64,000 nt of DNA from Comamonadaceae bacterium (GCA_027483665.1 JAIXUC010000020.1:1-64000), one strand, 5' to 3'; shown: positions 8,169 to 17,898, counted from the first letter of the stretch. Made by a program: numbers and translations. The notes: generated from the sequence alone by a model not told the origin.

Positions 8169-9125
8169 ATGATCGACGCCACCCTACAAAACTTCGAAGC
8201 CGAGGTGATTGCTGCCTCCATGACCACGCCGGTGCTGGTTGACTTTTGGGCCGACTGGTGCGGGCCTTGCAAGTCACTCGGGCCCGTGCTGGAAAAGCTG
8301 GAAGTGGCCTACGAAGGCCGCTTCAAATTGGTCAAGGTCAACGCTGACGCAGAGCAGCAGTTGGTCGCCGCCTTCGGTGTGCGCAGCCTGCCCACTTGCG
8401 TGTTGCTCATGAACGGCCAGCCGGTCGACGGCTTCATGGGCGCGGTGCCCGAAGGCCAAGTGCGCGCTTTCCTCGACAAGCATGTGCCCAGCGCCGATGA
8501 GCTGATGGCCGAAGCAGAAACCGAAGAGGCCGAGCAGCTGATCGAAGCAGGCGACACCGACGCTGCCCTGGCCAAGCTGCAAGAAGCGCTGGCCGTGAAC
8601 CCCGCCAACGAAGACGCCCGCTTCGATTACGTGAAGTTGCTGGTGATGTCGGGCGAACTCGACTTGGCCAGCCAGGCGCTGGCACCAGCCCTGACGGTGC
8701 AGCCCGTGGCCTTGCGCTTCGAGGCCTTGTCGCAGTGGATGGCTTGCCTGCGCTTTGTCACCACCGACCCGCGCGGCCAGTGGCCCATCGAGCAGTTCGA
8801 TGCGGCCGTTGCGGCCAACAAGCGCGACTTCGAAGCGCGTTTCGACAAAGCCCGCGTGCTGATCGCCATGGGCGAGTGGCCGCAGGCCATGGACGAGTTG
8901 CTGGAGATCATCATGCGCGACAAGGCCTGGGGCGATCAGGCCCCGCGCAAGGCATACGTGGCGCTGCTGGAACTGATGACGCCACCCAAACCCAAGGCCG
9001 ACGCCGCGGGCGCCGGCAAAACCGCCAGCGGCATTGAGATTGCTGGCAAAGCCCTGGCGCAGCAAGACCCGCAGGCCGAGCTGGTGTCGCGCTACCGCCG
9101 CAAGCTGAGCATGGCGCTGAACTGA
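8169..9125 (+). CDS. cnoX: CnoX/YbbN-like thioredoxin with TPR domain
   Basis: Cytoplasmic thioredoxin-fold protein joined to a helical TPR region, the architecture of the chaperedoxin CnoX. In E. coli CnoX protects proteins from chlorine stress and hands them to GroEL. The thioredoxin domain fills residues 1-110 with the full active site WCGPC at 30-34, so unlike E. coli CnoX it should be redox active. Residues 117-300 hold the tetratricopeptide-like helices ([19 protein letters not shown] and following). The ATG at 8169 matches the thioredoxin N-terminus; the in-frame sequence upstream is not conserved in character. Monocistronic and divergent from purE. Confidence 0.85.
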   Translation: MIDATLQNFEAEVIAASMTTPVLVDFWADWCGPCKSLGPVLEKLEVAYEGRFKLVKVNADAEQQLVAAFGVRSLPTCVLLMNGQPVDGFMGAVPEGQVRAFLDKHVPSADELMAEAETEEAEQLIEAGDTDAALAKLQEALAVNPANEDARFDYVKLLVMSGELDLASQALAPALTVQPVALRFEALSQWMACLRFVTTDPRGQWPIEQFDAAVAANKRDFEARFDKARVLIAMGEWPQAMDELLEIIMRDKAWGDQAPRKAYVALLELMTPPKPKADAAGAGKTASGIEIAGKALAQQDPQAELVSRYRRKLSMALN

Positions 9126-9139
9126 AGCAGCAGCGCAGC

Positions 9140-9158
9140 GGCGCTGGGCTTCAGCGCC
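9140..9158 (+). terminator. GC hairpin between cnoX and the nuclease gene
   Basis: GGCGCTG (9140-9146) pairs perfectly with CAGCGCC (9152-9158) around a 5-base loop, 15 bases after the cnoX stop and overlapping the stop of the convergent nuclease gene. There is no T-run, so intrinsic termination is uncertain. Confidence 0.3.
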
Positions 9159-9732
9159 CGTTGTCTTGGCCGCGCTCCAGGCGTCGGTACACCCAGGGCG
9201 GCAGGGGCCGCGCATCGCGCCAAAGCCCCAAGCGCTGCGAGCGCGCTGACTCTTCTGCGACGGCGTAGCGGCGCTGGTCTTGCGCATCTTGCTCTCGGGC
9301 ATAAGCGCGGTACCACCAGGCCCAGCCCTCGCGCACCTGCGCCAAGCCCACGTCCTGCTGGGGACACCCAGCGGCTTTTGTGCAGGCTGGATCGAGCAGC
9401 CAGACCTGAGCCACGGCGCGGCCATAAGCGTCCCGCTTATCGATGCGCAGCCACACATCACGGCCCGCCAGCAAAGTGCCCAGACGCGCCTTGGCTTGCG
9501 CAGAAAAAGGCTGCCCGCGCTCGGGGGCATCGATGCCCGAAATGCGCACGCGCTGGGTTTCACCGTTGCGGTCTTTTGCCAGAAAGGAGTCGCCGTCATC
9601 TACTTCGATCACGCGCCATGTGCGCGTGTCGGCCCCAACGGGCAGCGCCGCAACCAGCGCCGTCAGCAGCACGGCCAGCGCACAGCACCTGCGCGAGGGG
9701 TTGGCTGTGGGGTTGGCCATGATGTTGGCCAT
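9151..9732 (-). CDS. Secreted thermonuclease-family (SNase) protein
   Basis: Predicted exported DNA/RNA nuclease with a staphylococcal-nuclease fold. A signal peptide covers residues 14-34 (ALAVLLTALVAALPVGA). The three catalytic residues of the family are present: Arg63 and Glu71 in RISGIDAPERG, and Arg105 in KRDAYGRAVAQV. Asp46 and Asp48 in VDDGDSF fit the calcium-binding strand. The C-terminal segment EESARSQRLGLW is typical of these proteins. It follows purC after nine bases and could be the last gene of fba-purC. The physiological role (phosphate or nucleotide scavenging, or biofilm DNA) is unknown. Confidence 0.88.
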   Translation of the reverse strand: MANIMANPTANPSRRCCALAVLLTALVAALPVGADTRTWRVIEVDDGDSFLAKDRNGETQRVRISGIDAPERGQPFSAQAKARLGTLLAGRDVWLRIDKRDAYGRAVAQVWLLDPACTKAAGCPQQDVGLAQVREGWAWWYRAYAREQDAQDQRRYAVAEESARSQRLGLWRDARPLPPWVYRRLERGQDNGR

Positions 9733-9741
9733 GGGTTGGGC

Positions 9742-10707
9742 TCAGCCGCGCAAACGCCGCGCGGCCTCTTGGTACTTCTCGGCGGTGCGCGCAATCACCT
9801 CGGGCGGCAAGGTGGGCGGCGGCGCGCACTTGCCCCAGGGCCTGCCATCCACCTGCGCCTGCTCCAGCCAGTCGCGCAGGTATTGCTTGTCGAAACTCGG
9901 CGGGTTGCGGCCCGGCTGATACAGGTCTGCTGGCCAATAGCGCGAAGAGTCGGGCGTGAGCACCTCGTCCATGAGCACCAGCGTGCCTTGCGCGTCCAGC
10001 CCGAACTCGAACTTGGTGTCGGCGATCAAGATGCCGCGCTCCAGCGCCATGGCACTGGCTGCTTCGTACAGCGCCAAGCTGACCTCGCGGATGCGGCTGG
10101 CCAACGCCAAGCCGATCATCTCGACCGTGCGCTCGAAGCTGATGTTCTCGTCGTGCTCGCCCTGCTCGGCTTTGGCCGCCGGCGTGTAGATGGGCTGCGG
10201 CAGGCGGCAGGCGTTCACCAAACCATCGGGCAGCGGCACACCGCACACGCTGCGGCTGGCTTGATACTCCACCCAGCCGCTGCCCGCCAAATAGCCGCGC
10301 ACCACGGCCTCCACCGGAATCGGGCGCAAGCGCCGCACCAGCATCGAACGGCCCCGCACTTGGGCCTGCTCAGCCTCCGGCACCACCGACAGCGGGTCTT
10401 CACCGGTGAGGTGGTTCGGCACGATGTGGCCCAGGCGCTCAAACCAAAACAGCGAGAGTTGCGTGAGCAAAGCGCCCTTGCCGGGAATGGCCTGATCCAT
10501 CACCACATCAAAAGCGCTGATGCGGTCGCTGGCCACCATGAGGATGCGGTCATCGCCCACGGCGTAGTTGTCGCGCACCTTGCCGCGCGCCAGCAGCGGC
10601 AGGCTCAAGTGGCTGGTGTGCAGGCCCACGCCAGACAGCGCATCGGCTTGCGCACTGGCCTGCGCACTGAGCTGCGCACTGGCTTGCACATCGGCCTGTG
10701 GACTCAC
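9742..10707 (-). CDS. purC: Phosphoribosylaminoimidazole-succinocarboxamide synthase
   Basis: SAICAR synthetase joining aspartate to CAIR with [33 protein letters not shown] and [12 protein letters not shown] are canonical, and the 321-residue length suits the longer PurC form found in betaproteobacteria and yeast. Translation appears to begin at GTG 10707, whose GTGA overlaps the fba stop; no ATG lies between it and the conserved core. The first 25 residues are an unusual low-complexity segment of repeated four-residue units ([20 protein letters not shown]) ahead of the catalytic domain. Cotranscription with the glycolytic gene fba is likely. Confidence 0.94.
   Translation of the reverse strand: MSPQADVQASAQLSAQASAQADALSGVGLHTSHLSLPLLARGKVRDNYAVGDDRILMVASDRISAFDVVMDQAIPGKGALLTQLSLFWFERLGHIVPNHLTGEDPLSVVPEAEQAQVRGRSMLVRRLRPIPVEAVVRGYLAGSGWVEYQASRSVCGVPLPDGLVNACRLPQPIYTPAAKAEQGEHDENISFERTVEMIGLALASRIREVSLALYEAASAMALERGILIADTKFEFGLDAQGTLVLMDEVLTPDSSRYWPADLYQPGRNPPSFDKQYLRDWLEQAQVDGRPWGKCAPPPTLPPEVIARTAEKYQEAARRLRG
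10636..10695 (-). repeat. 12-bp tandem repeat in the 5' coding end of purC
   Basis: Five successive 12-base units on the minus strand, of the form GCCAGTGCGCAG with small changes, encode the tetrapeptides [16 protein letters not shown] and ADAL directly after codon 4. The unit length keeps the frame whatever the copy number. Confidence 0.85.
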
Positions 10708-11768
10708 TGCACCACCTGGGCCAGCTCGCCGCGTGCGTACTGCGCGGCCACCACTTGCAGCGGCCGGCTCTTGATGCTGGCGGCTTGGCCTTCACAGCCA
10801 AACTCGACATAGCGTTGCTGGCAGATGCGCTTGGCGGCTTCGCGCGCGGGCTTGAGGTAGTCACGCGGGTCGAATTTTTCCGGGTTCTCGTGCAGAAACT
10901 GGCGCACCGCTGCGGTCATGGCCAAGCGGATGTCGGTGTCGATGTTGATCTTGCGCACGCCGTGTTGAATGGCCTCCTGGATCTCACTCACCGGCACGCC
11001 GTAGGTCTCTTTGATGGCCCCACCAAAGCGGCGAATGGTGGCCAGCAGGTCTTGCGGCACGCTGGAGCTGCCATGCATGACCAAGTGCGTGTTCGGAATG
11101 CGGCGATGAATGTCTTTGATGCGCGCAATCGCCAAGATGTCGCCTGTGGGCTGGCGCGTGAATTTGTAAGCGCCGTGGCTGGTGCCAATCGCAATGGCCA
11201 AGGCGTCGAGCTGGGTGCGGCGCACAAAGTCGGCGGCTTGTTCCGGGTCGGTCAACAACTGATCTGCCGTCATGGTGCTGTCGGTGCCGTGGCCGTCTTC
11301 CTTGTCCCCCTTCATGGTCTCCAGGCTGCCCAGGCAACCCAGCTCGCCTTCGACCGTCACGCCCAACTGGTGCGCCATGTTCACCACCTCGCGGGTGACC
11401 TGCACGTTGTAGTCATAGCTGGCGATGGTTTTGCCGTCGGCTTCCAAGCTGCCGTCCATCATGACGGAAGAAAAGCCCAGATCAATGGCCCCGCGACACA
11501 CCGCCGGGCTTTGGCCATGGTCTTGGTGCATGACCACCGGAATGTGCGGGTAGGTCTCGACCGCTGCCTGGATGAGGTGCTTCAAGAAGCCCTCGCCCGC
11601 GTACTTTCGCGCACCGGCGCTGGCCTGCATGATGACCGGCGCACCCACGGCCTGGGCCGCTTCCATGATGGCCTGCACCTGTTCCAGGTTGTTGACGTTG
11701 AACGCCGGAATGCCGTAGCCATGCTCGGCGGCATGGTCGAGCAGTTCGCGCATGGAAACCAGGGCCAT
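10704..11768 (-). CDS. fba: Class II fructose-bisphosphate aldolase (Calvin/glycolytic type)
   Basis: Zinc-dependent aldolase cleaving fructose-1,6-bisphosphate in glycolysis or running in reverse for gluconeogenesis. VMHQDHGQS around residues 80-87 supplies His81, Asp83 and His84 of the metal site. [19 protein letters not shown] and [10 protein letters not shown] complete the family signature. The 354-residue length is standard. The start at 11768 gives [24 protein letters not shown]; the frame continues upstream without conserved sequence. Two other glycolytic genes, pyk and pgk, lie 4-6 kb away in the same orientation but in a separate unit. Confidence 0.96.
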   Translation of the reverse strand: MALVSMRELLDHAAEHGYGIPAFNVNNLEQVQAIMEAAQAVGAPVIMQASAGARKYAGEGFLKHLIQAAVETYPHIPVVMHQDHGQSPAVCRGAIDLGFSSVMMDGSLEADGKTIASYDYNVQVTREVVNMAHQLGVTVEGELGCLGSLETMKGDKEDGHGTDSTMTADQLLTDPEQAADFVRRTQLDALAIAIGTSHGAYKFTRQPTGDILAIARIKDIHRRIPNTHLVMHGSSSVPQDLLATIRRFGGAIKETYGVPVSEIQEAIQHGVRKINIDTDIRLAMTAAVRQFLHENPEKFDPRDYLKPAREAAKRICQQRYVEFGCEGQAASIKSRPLQVVAAQYARGELAQVVQ

Positions 11769-11981
11769 GGTGAAACCTTCAGATGGTGGGAACTTGGGGG
11801 AGCGGCTCGGTGAGTGGCAACCGCAGATGCTCAAGGGCTGTTGACTGCCCCAACAAGCGCGCAAATTCTACCGAGGCAAGGGATTGCGCAAGGAGGGATG
11901 GAGGGCGTACCGGCGGTCAAAGCCACACCGAAGGGGTGGCCTTAAGGCCCACTTCATCTGTAGCGCCGAGCATGCGCGCCG

Positions 11982-13649
11982 ATGAATGAATCACCAGCCA
12001 AACGGCACTACCCACCCTGGGCACTCGCCCTGCTCACCAGCCTTTGGCTGGCTGGCCCCGGCAATGCGGTGCTGTGGCAACGCCTCACCCACTTACCCGA
12101 CGGCGCGCAGGCAAGCGTGGTGGGGCCACTGGCACTGGGCATCGTGGCGGCGCTGATGGTGCTGCTGGCACCGCTGTGCGGCTCGCGGGCCATGCGCTTG
12201 GCCTGCGTGGCCTTGGCCCTGCTCGCCGCGTTCATCAACCACGGCATGCAGCAGTACGGCGGCGTCATCGACCCAAGCATGGTCACCAACGTCTTGCAGA
12301 CCGACCTGCGCGAGGCCGGCGATTTGCTGAGCTGGAAGCTGCCGCTCACCCTGTTGCTGTTGGCTGGCCCAGTGCTGGTGCTGGCCTGGTGGCTGCCCTT
12401 GCGGCGGCTGTCGCCCACGCGAGGAGCGCAACACGCGCTGGTGGTCGGGTTGGCCTCGGGCTTGCTGCTGGCCCTGGTGCTGTGGGCCAGCCTGCACAGC
12501 TTGGCGCCACTGATGCGCAACCACACCGGTCTGCGCTATGCCATCACGCCGCTCAATGCGCTGTACGGCGTGACGCGGGTCGCTGCAAGCCAGCCCGCCA
12601 AGAGCCAGCCGCTGCAAGCCATCGGCCAAGACATCGCTCTCAGCCCGCCGCCGACCGCGGCCCCGCCACTGCTGGTGTTGGTCTTGGGCGAGACCACCCG
12701 CAGCGACCACTTCGGACTCAACGGCTACAGCCGCGACACCACGCCCAGGCTGCGTGCGCTGCAAGCGTCTGGGGAAGCTGTGCTGAGCGTGCCCGGCGTG
12801 CTGGCCTGCGGCACCAGCACCGCGGCTTCTTTGCCGTGCATGTTTTCCCACGCGGGACGCCTGGGCTTTGCAGCACTCGAGCAGCCGCACGAGAACCTGT
12901 TGGACCTGTTACAGCGTGCAGGCTTGGCCGTCCTGTGGGTCGATAACCAATCGGGCTGCAAAGGGCTGTGCGACCGCGTCCCCCACGCCGATACAGGGGC
13001 GCTGCGCACCTCACCGGCCTGCGGCACAGACCCCGACGGCTGCTCCGACGCCGTGGTGTTGGACGGCCTGAGCGCGCGCGTGGCCGCCCTGCCCGCCGAG
13101 CGGCGCGCCCAAGGCGTGGTGCTGGTCTTGCACCCCATGGGCAGCCACGGCCCTGCTTACTACAAGCGCTCGCCAACGGCGCTGAAAGCCTATCTGCCCG
13201 AGTGCAGCACCGCTGTGTTGAAAGACTGCGACAGCACCCAGCTGGTGAACGCCTACGACAACTCGGTGCTCGCCACTGACGCCCTGCTGGCAAACACCAT
13301 CGGCTGGCTCAAGGAGCAGAAGAGCTACCGCACGGCCATGGTGTTCGTGGGCGACCACGGCGAGTCTTTGGGCGAATCTGGTTTGTACCTGCACGGCATG
13401 CCTTGGTCCTTGGCCCCCGAGGTGCAAAAGCGTGTGCCCTGGATCGAGTGGTTTTCGCCCGCCTACGCTCAGTCGCTGCAACTGGACATGGCTTGCATGG
13501 CACGCCGCAAAGACCTCAGCCACGACCACCTGTTCCACAGCCTGCTGGGCTTGCTTTCAGCCAACACCTCCCTCTACCAAGCTTCACTCGATGCGAGCGC
13601 ACCCTGCCGTGGGCTTTCAGCCAGCATCCAAGCCGGCCCCCCGGGATGA
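11982..13649 (+). CDS. eptA: Phosphoethanolamine transferase, EptA/sulfatase family
   Basis: Inner-membrane enzyme with a periplasmic alkaline-phosphatase-fold domain that moves phosphoethanolamine from phosphatidylethanolamine to lipid A or a related acceptor. Hydrophobic helices fill residues 10-170. The catalytic domain opens with LVLVLGETTRSDHFGLNGY, where Thr238 is the expected nucleophile. Zinc ligands fit Asp458/His459 in GDHGES, and HPMGSH (384-389) fits the substrate site. Several cysteines suggest the family's disulfides. Its stop overlaps the start of a PAP2 phosphatase gene as ATGA. The acceptor cannot be proved from sequence; no pmrAB-type regulator is adjacent. Confidence 0.88.
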   Translation: MNESPAKRHYPPWALALLTSLWLAGPGNAVLWQRLTHLPDGAQASVVGPLALGIVAALMVLLAPLCGSRAMRLACVALALLAAFINHGMQQYGGVIDPSMVTNVLQTDLREAGDLLSWKLPLTLLLLAGPVLVLAWWLPLRRLSPTRGAQHALVVGLASGLLLALVLWASLHSLAPLMRNHTGLRYAITPLNALYGVTRVAASQPAKSQPLQAIGQDIALSPPPTAAPPLLVLVLGETTRSDHFGLNGYSRDTTPRLRALQASGEAVLSVPGVLACGTSTAASLPCMFSHAGRLGFAALEQPHENLLDLLQRAGLAVLWVDNQSGCKGLCDRVPHADTGALRTSPACGTDPDGCSDAVVLDGLSARVAALPAERRAQGVVLVLHPMGSHGPAYYKRSPTALKAYLPECSTAVLKDCDSTQLVNAYDNSVLATDALLANTIGWLKEQKSYRTAMVFVGDHGESLGESGLYLHGMPWSLAPEVQKRVPWIEWFSPAYAQSLQLDMACMARRKDLSHDHLFHSLLGLLSANTSLYQASLDASAPCRGLSASIQAGPPG

Positions 13650-14389
13650 CGCGGCGCGCCTTCTGGCGGCACGCCATGGTGTCGGCTTCGTGCTTGGCCT
13701 TGCTGCTGCTGTGGGACGCCAGCCCCGGCGACCTCTGGTTGGCACAAGCGATGGCCAGCAACGGCCGCTTCGTGTGGCGCGAGCACGTGGCCCTGACCTG
13801 GTGGGCGCACGATGCCGCGCGGGGCGTGGGCTGGCTCGTGGTGCTGTGGTTGTGCGCCGGCCTGCGCTGGCCCACAGGCTCGCTCCGGCGATTGAGCCTT
13901 GCGCAGCGGGCGCAGTGGGTCATCAGCACCCTGCTGGCTTTGGCTTTGATTGCCATCGCCAAAGGGTTCAACACCACGCAGTGCCCTTGGGACTTGGCGG
14001 CATTCGGCGGCCATGCGCCGTGGATCGGACATGGGCCATGGTCATGGGGCCGTGCGGCAGGAGGCCACTGCTTTCCCGCAGGGCATGCCAGCACGGGCTT
14101 TGCCCTGCTGGGCGCTTACTTCGTCTGGCGACCCGTGGATGTGCGCACGGCCAAGCGCTGGCTCGTTGCGGCATTCGCCGTCGGCATGGCCTTGGGTCTG
14201 TCGCAGCAATGGCGCGGTGCCCATTTCATGAGCCACACGCTGTGGACGGCCTGGCTGTGTTGGACGACAGCCTGGGCGGTGGATGCCGCTTGGCCCAGAC
14301 TGCTCAGGGCTTGGCAAGGCCGACGAAGCTCAATACCTCTTCGCGCACCGGTGCCAACCAGCGCAAGGGGCTGGCCACTGCGCCGATGA
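13646..14389 (+). CDS. PAP2-family membrane phosphatase
   Basis: Integral membrane lipid phosphatase of 247 residues, translationally coupled to eptA. The PAP2 signature is spread over Lys106 and CPWD (113-116), PAGH (144-147) and QQWRGAHFMSH with Arg190 and His197. The family's usual PSGH is PAGH here, and CPWD stands where the RP pair is usual, as in a subgroup of bacterial membrane acid phosphatases. About five to six helices are visible. Next to eptA, dephosphorylation of lipid A or undecaprenyl pyrophosphate is the likely role (inference). The last 29 codons overlap the end of the convergent esterase gene. Confidence 0.85.
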   Translation: MTRRAFWRHAMVSASCLALLLLWDASPGDLWLAQAMASNGRFVWREHVALTWWAHDAARGVGWLVVLWLCAGLRWPTGSLRRLSLAQRAQWVISTLLALALIAIAKGFNTTQCPWDLAAFGGHAPWIGHGPWSWGRAAGGHCFPAGHASTGFALLGAYFVWRPVDVRTAKRWLVAAFAVGMALGLSQQWRGAHFMSHTLWTAWLCWTTAWAVDAAWPRLLRAWQGRRSSIPLRAPVPTSARGWPLRR

Positions 14390-15215
14390 GGCTGGCGTGG
14401 CCCACACGCTCCAGCACCTGCGCGCGCACGTCCACGCCAGCGGCCTTCAAGCTCGTGGCCAGGCCCAGGGTGTTGCGCTGCGGGTTCACCAATTCGTCAT
14501 CGCTGGCAGCCAGCAGCAAGCTGCGTGGTGCACGCGCCGAGACGTGGACGATGGGCTGAGAGGCCTGCGGTGTGTCGGGCCAACTGAAGGCCCGCTGGGT
14601 GTCGGGGTTGATGATGGGCAAAAAGTCGTACGGGCCAGCCAAGCCGATGAAGCCGGCCAATTGCTCGCGGCGTGCGCCCAGCCAACGGGGATCCAAAGCC
14701 AGCATGGCCGCGTTGTAGGCACCGGCGCTGTGGCCCATGAGGTAGATGCGCGCCGGGTCTGCGCCCAGAGCCTGCGCTTGGTCCATCGCCCAGCGCATGG
14801 CCAGCGCACAGTCTTCGAGGAACACCGGGTAGCGCACTTCGGGATAAAGCCGGTAATCGGGCACCAGCACCAGCGCGCCGCCAGAAGCCAGCGCCTCACC
14901 CACGAAGCGGTAGTCGGCCCGCTCGCCACTGCGCCAGTTGCCGCCGTAGAAAAAAACAACCAGGGGTGGCCGCGCAGCGATGGGGGTCGGTGATGACTGA
15001 ACCGGCGAGTAGATGTCCAGCACTTGTCGGGGCAAGCTGGCGGCTCCCGCGTATGGCACCCTCTCACGCAACCGGTACGTGCTGCTGGGCACCAGCGCGT
15101 TGAGCACGCCGGTGGCCGAGCAGCCACTCACAGCAGCTCCTATCGCACCGAGTGCACCGAGCAGTCCAAGGCGGCGGGCCATGTCTTGAACCTCGGGCTG
15201 CTCCGTGCTGGGCAT
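14304..15215 (-). CDS. Alpha/beta hydrolase lipoprotein (carboxylesterase-like)
   Basis: Predicted lipid-anchored esterase. GHSAG (161-165) gives nucleophile Ser163, FFYGGNW (88-94) supplies the oxyanion loop, and DDE then RVGHASL near the C-terminus fit the acid and histidine of the triad, as in hormone-sensitive-lipase/BD-FAE relatives. A lipobox AVSGC ends at Cys32. The ATG at 15215 directly follows the pyk stop, but the ATG at 15182 (MARRLGLLGALG) gives a more normal lipoprotein signal peptide and may be the real start. It lies downstream of pgk-pyk, probably on the same transcript. Substrate unknown. Confidence 0.83.
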   Translation of the reverse strand: MPSTEQPEVQDMARRLGLLGALGAIGAAVSGCSATGVLNALVPSSTYRLRERVPYAGAASLPRQVLDIYSPVQSSPTPIAARPPLVVFFYGGNWRSGERADYRFVGEALASGGALVLVPDYRLYPEVRYPVFLEDCALAMRWAMDQAQALGADPARIYLMGHSAGAYNAAMLALDPRWLGARREQLAGFIGLAGPYDFLPIINPDTQRAFSWPDTPQASQPIVHVSARAPRSLLLAASDDELVNPQRNTLGLATSLKAAGVDVRAQVLERVGHASLIGAVASPLRWLAPVREEVLSFVGLAKP

Positions 15216-16649
15216 TCAGTCGACCCGGCAAATCTTGAGCATGTTGGTGCCGCCCGGTGCGCCCATGGGCTCGCCGCAGGTGATGGCGTAGACATCGCCG
15301 CTGGTCACGATGCCGCGGCGCTTGAGGTGCGCTTCAGCGTCGGCCAGGGCCGTGTCGCGGTCGGCGCTGGTGTCCATGAGCAGCGGGCGCACGTTGCGGT
15401 AGAGCGCCATCTTGCGCTGCGTCACCAGCTTGGGCGTGAGCGCGTAGATGGGCACGTGGATGCGGTGGCGGCTCATCCACAGCGCGGTCGAACCCGAGTC
15501 GGTCAGCGCCACGATGGCCTTGGCGCCCAGGTGGTGCGCCGTGAACAAGGCCCCCATGGCGATGCTTTGGTCGATGCGCCCGAAGGTCTGGCCGGTGAAA
15601 TCGGCGTCCAGCTCCACGCCTTCTGCGTCTTCTGCGGCTTGGCAGATGTTGGCCATCTCCACCACGGTCTCCAGCGGGTACTTGCCAGCGGCCGTCTCTG
15701 CGCTGAGCATCACCGCGTCGGTGCCATCCAGCACCGCGTTGGCCACGTCGCTCACCTCGGCGCGTGTGGGCACCGGGTTGGTGATCATGCTCTCCATCAT
15801 TTGCGTGGCGGTGATCACCACGCGGTCCATCTGCCGCGCCATGCGGATCATGCGTTTTTGCAAAGCCGGCACCGCCGCATTGCCCACTTCCACGGCCAAG
15901 TCACCACGCGCAACCATGATGCCGTCGCTGGCCGCGAGGATGGCTTCCAGGTGCGGGATGGCCTCGGCGCGCTCGATCTTGGCAATCAGCCCCGGCTTGT
16001 GGCGGTATTCGGCGGCGGCCACGTTGCACAGCTGGCGCGCCATTTCCATGTCGGTGGCGGTTTTCGGAAAGCTCACCGCCACGTAGTCGGCCTGAAAACC
16101 CATGGCGGTTCGGATGTCGTCCATGTCCTTGGCGGTTAGCGCCGGCGCGGTGAGCCCGCCGCCCTTTTTGTTGATGCCCTTGTTGTTGGACAGCTCGCCG
16201 CCCAGTTGAACCACGGCATGCACCTGCTCGCCGCGCACCTCGCGCACCTGCATGACGATCAGGCCATCGTTGAGCAAGAGCGTGTCGCCAGCGCGCACGT
16301 CGCGCGGCAGTTCTTTGTAGTCCAGGCCCACGCCGGTGTCGTCGCCCAGTTCGGTGCGCGAAGCGTCCAGCACGAAATGCTGGCCCGGCTCCAACATGAC
16401 CTTTCCTTGCGCGAACTTCCCGACGCGGATCTTGGGGCCTTGCAGGTCGGCCATGATGGCCACCTCGCGCCCGGCGCGCTGCGCGGCTTCACGCACCAGC
16501 CGGGCGCGGTCGATGTGGTCTTGCGCCTTGCCGTGGCTGAAGTTCAGCCGCACCACGTTCACGCCTGCGCGGATCATTTGTTCCAGCAGTTGCGGGTCGC
16601 TCGAGGCGGGGCCCAGGGTGGCAACGATCTTGGTGGCGCGACGTGGCAT
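15216..16649 (-). CDS. pyk: Pyruvate kinase
   Basis: Converts phosphoenolpyruvate and ADP to pyruvate and ATP. RATKIVATLGPASSDP at the start, RLNFSHGKAQDH, ADLQGPKIRVG and the active-site run IMVARGDLAVEVG followed by ITATQMMESMI are all canonical. The 477-residue length and the C-terminal allosteric domain (QSIAMGALFTAHHLGAKAIVALTDSG) are complete. The ATG at 16649 yields the standard N-terminus MPRRATKIVATLGP. It follows pgk by 22 bases, so the two ATP-forming glycolytic enzymes form one unit. Confidence 0.97.
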   Translation of the reverse strand: MPRRATKIVATLGPASSDPQLLEQMIRAGVNVVRLNFSHGKAQDHIDRARLVREAAQRAGREVAIMADLQGPKIRVGKFAQGKVMLEPGQHFVLDASRTELGDDTGVGLDYKELPRDVRAGDTLLLNDGLIVMQVREVRGEQVHAVVQLGGELSNNKGINKKGGGLTAPALTAKDMDDIRTAMGFQADYVAVSFPKTATDMEMARQLCNVAAAEYRHKPGLIAKIERAEAIPHLEAILAASDGIMVARGDLAVEVGNAAVPALQKRMIRMARQMDRVVITATQMMESMITNPVPTRAEVSDVANAVLDGTDAVMLSAETAAGKYPLETVVEMANICQAAEDAEGVELDADFTGQTFGRIDQSIAMGALFTAHHLGAKAIVALTDSGSTALWMSRHRIHVPIYALTPKLVTQRKMALYRNVRPLLMDTSADRDTALADAEAHLKRRGIVTSGDVYAITCGEPMGAPGGTNMLKICRVD

Positions 16650-16671
16650 GGCTTGGCTTTCGGTGTTTGGC

Positions 16672-17898
16672 CTAATGGAGACCCTGGGATGAATGGGCGG
16701 CTCGGCGCGCCAGCACCTCAAAAGCGGGCAGGGTCTTGCCCTCCAACACTTCCAGAAAAGCGCCGCCGCCGGTAGAGATGTAGCCGATGCGCGGCGCGAT
16801 GCCGTACTTGGCGATGGCCGCGAGTGTGTCGCCGCCGCCAGCAATGGAGAAGGCCGGGCTGTCGGCGATGGCCCGCGCCAGCGTGGCCGTGCCCTGCGAG
16901 TAAGCCTCGAACTCGAACACGCCCACCGGGCCGTTCCAGACGATGGTGCCTGCTGCTTGAAGGCGTTGCGCCAGCGTGGCTGCACTGACCGGGCCAATGT
17001 CCAAGATCAGGTCGTCGTCGGCCACGTCTGTGGCGGCCTTGACGGTGGCTGGTGCGTCTGCATGAAAGGCTTTGGCCGTGACCACGTCCACCGGAATGGG
17101 CACTTCGGCACCGCGCGCTTTCATGAGCGCCATGACCGCGCGGGCTTGCTCCAACAGGTCGGGCTCGGCCAGGCTCTTGCCGATCGGCAAGCCCGCTGCC
17201 AGCATGAAGGTGTTGGCGATGCCACCGCCCACGATCAGGCCATCGACCTTGGAAGCCAGGCTCTCCAAAATGCTCAGCTTGGTCGACACCTTGCTGCCGC
17301 CAACGATGGCCACCAAGGGCCGTGCCGGTTGCGCCAGCGCGCGGCTGATGGCGTCCATCTCTGCGGCCAGCAGCGGCCCTGCACAGGCGATGGGCGCGAA
17401 CTCGGCGACGCCATGGGTGGAGGCCTCGGCGCGGTGCGCGGTGCCGAACGCGTCGTGCACGAACACATCACACAAGGCGGCCATGCGCTTGGCCAAAGTG
17501 GCGTCGTTCTTTTTCTCGCCCACATTGACGCGGCAGTTTTCCAGCAGAACCACCTCGCCCGCCGCCAACGCACGGCCCTGCAGGCTGAAACCATCGACCC
17601 AGTTGGCAACCAGCGGCACAGGTCGCCCCAGCAACTCGCCCAAACGCAGGGCAACAGGTGCGAGTGAGTCTTCTGGCCGCAGCGTGCCTTCGGTGGGTCG
17701 GCCCAGGTGCGAGGTGACCATGACAGCCGCGCCCGCTTGCAGCGCCATGCGGATGCAGTCGAGCGATGCGCGGATGCGCGTGTCTTCGGTGATGCGGCCT
17801 TGCTCGTCTTGTGGCACGTTCAGGTCAGCGCGAATCAACACACGTCGACCGGCCACAGAGCCAGCCGCGCACAGGTCGGCGAAACGGATGAATGTCAT
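16672..17898 (-). CDS. pgk: Phosphoglycerate kinase
   Basis: Transfers phosphate between 1,3-bisphosphoglycerate and [16 protein letters not shown] (19-31) is the family signature, followed by [11 protein letters not shown], the hinge sequence [12 protein letters not shown] and the nucleotide-binding GGGDTLAAI near the C-terminus. The protein is 408 residues, close to the usual 390-400. The first gene of pgk-pyk, it is preceded by 106 bases in which I see no clear regulatory site. Confidence 0.97.
   Translation of the reverse strand: MTFIRFADLCAAGSVAGRRVLIRADLNVPQDEQGRITEDTRIRASLDCIRMALQAGAAVMVTSHLGRPTEGTLRPEDSLAPVALRLGELLGRPVPLVANWVDGFSLQGRALAAGEVVLLENCRVNVGEKKNDATLAKRMAALCDVFVHDAFGTAHRAEASTHGVAEFAPIACAGPLLAAEMDAISRALAQPARPLVAIVGGSKVSTKLSILESLASKVDGLIVGGGIANTFMLAAGLPIGKSLAEPDLLEQARAVMALMKARGAEVPIPVDVVTAKAFHADAPATVKAATDVADDDLILDIGPVSAATLAQRLQAAGTIVWNGPVGVFEFEAYSQGTATLARAIADSPAFSIAGGGDTLAAIAKYGIAPRIGYISTGGGAFLEVLEGKTLPAFEVLARRAAHSSQGLH

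Noticed and set aside
8274-9599. A 441-codon minus-strand open frame opposite cnoX
   Set aside because: Its composition (Gln, His, Leu, Gly) mirrors the cnoX codons, and both cnoX and the nuclease gene are intact.
11769-11981. TAGAAT (-10-like) with TTGCGC 15 bases upstream on the minus strand before fba
   Set aside because: Spacing is two bases short of the optimum and the -35 is poor; not strong enough to annotate as a promoter.
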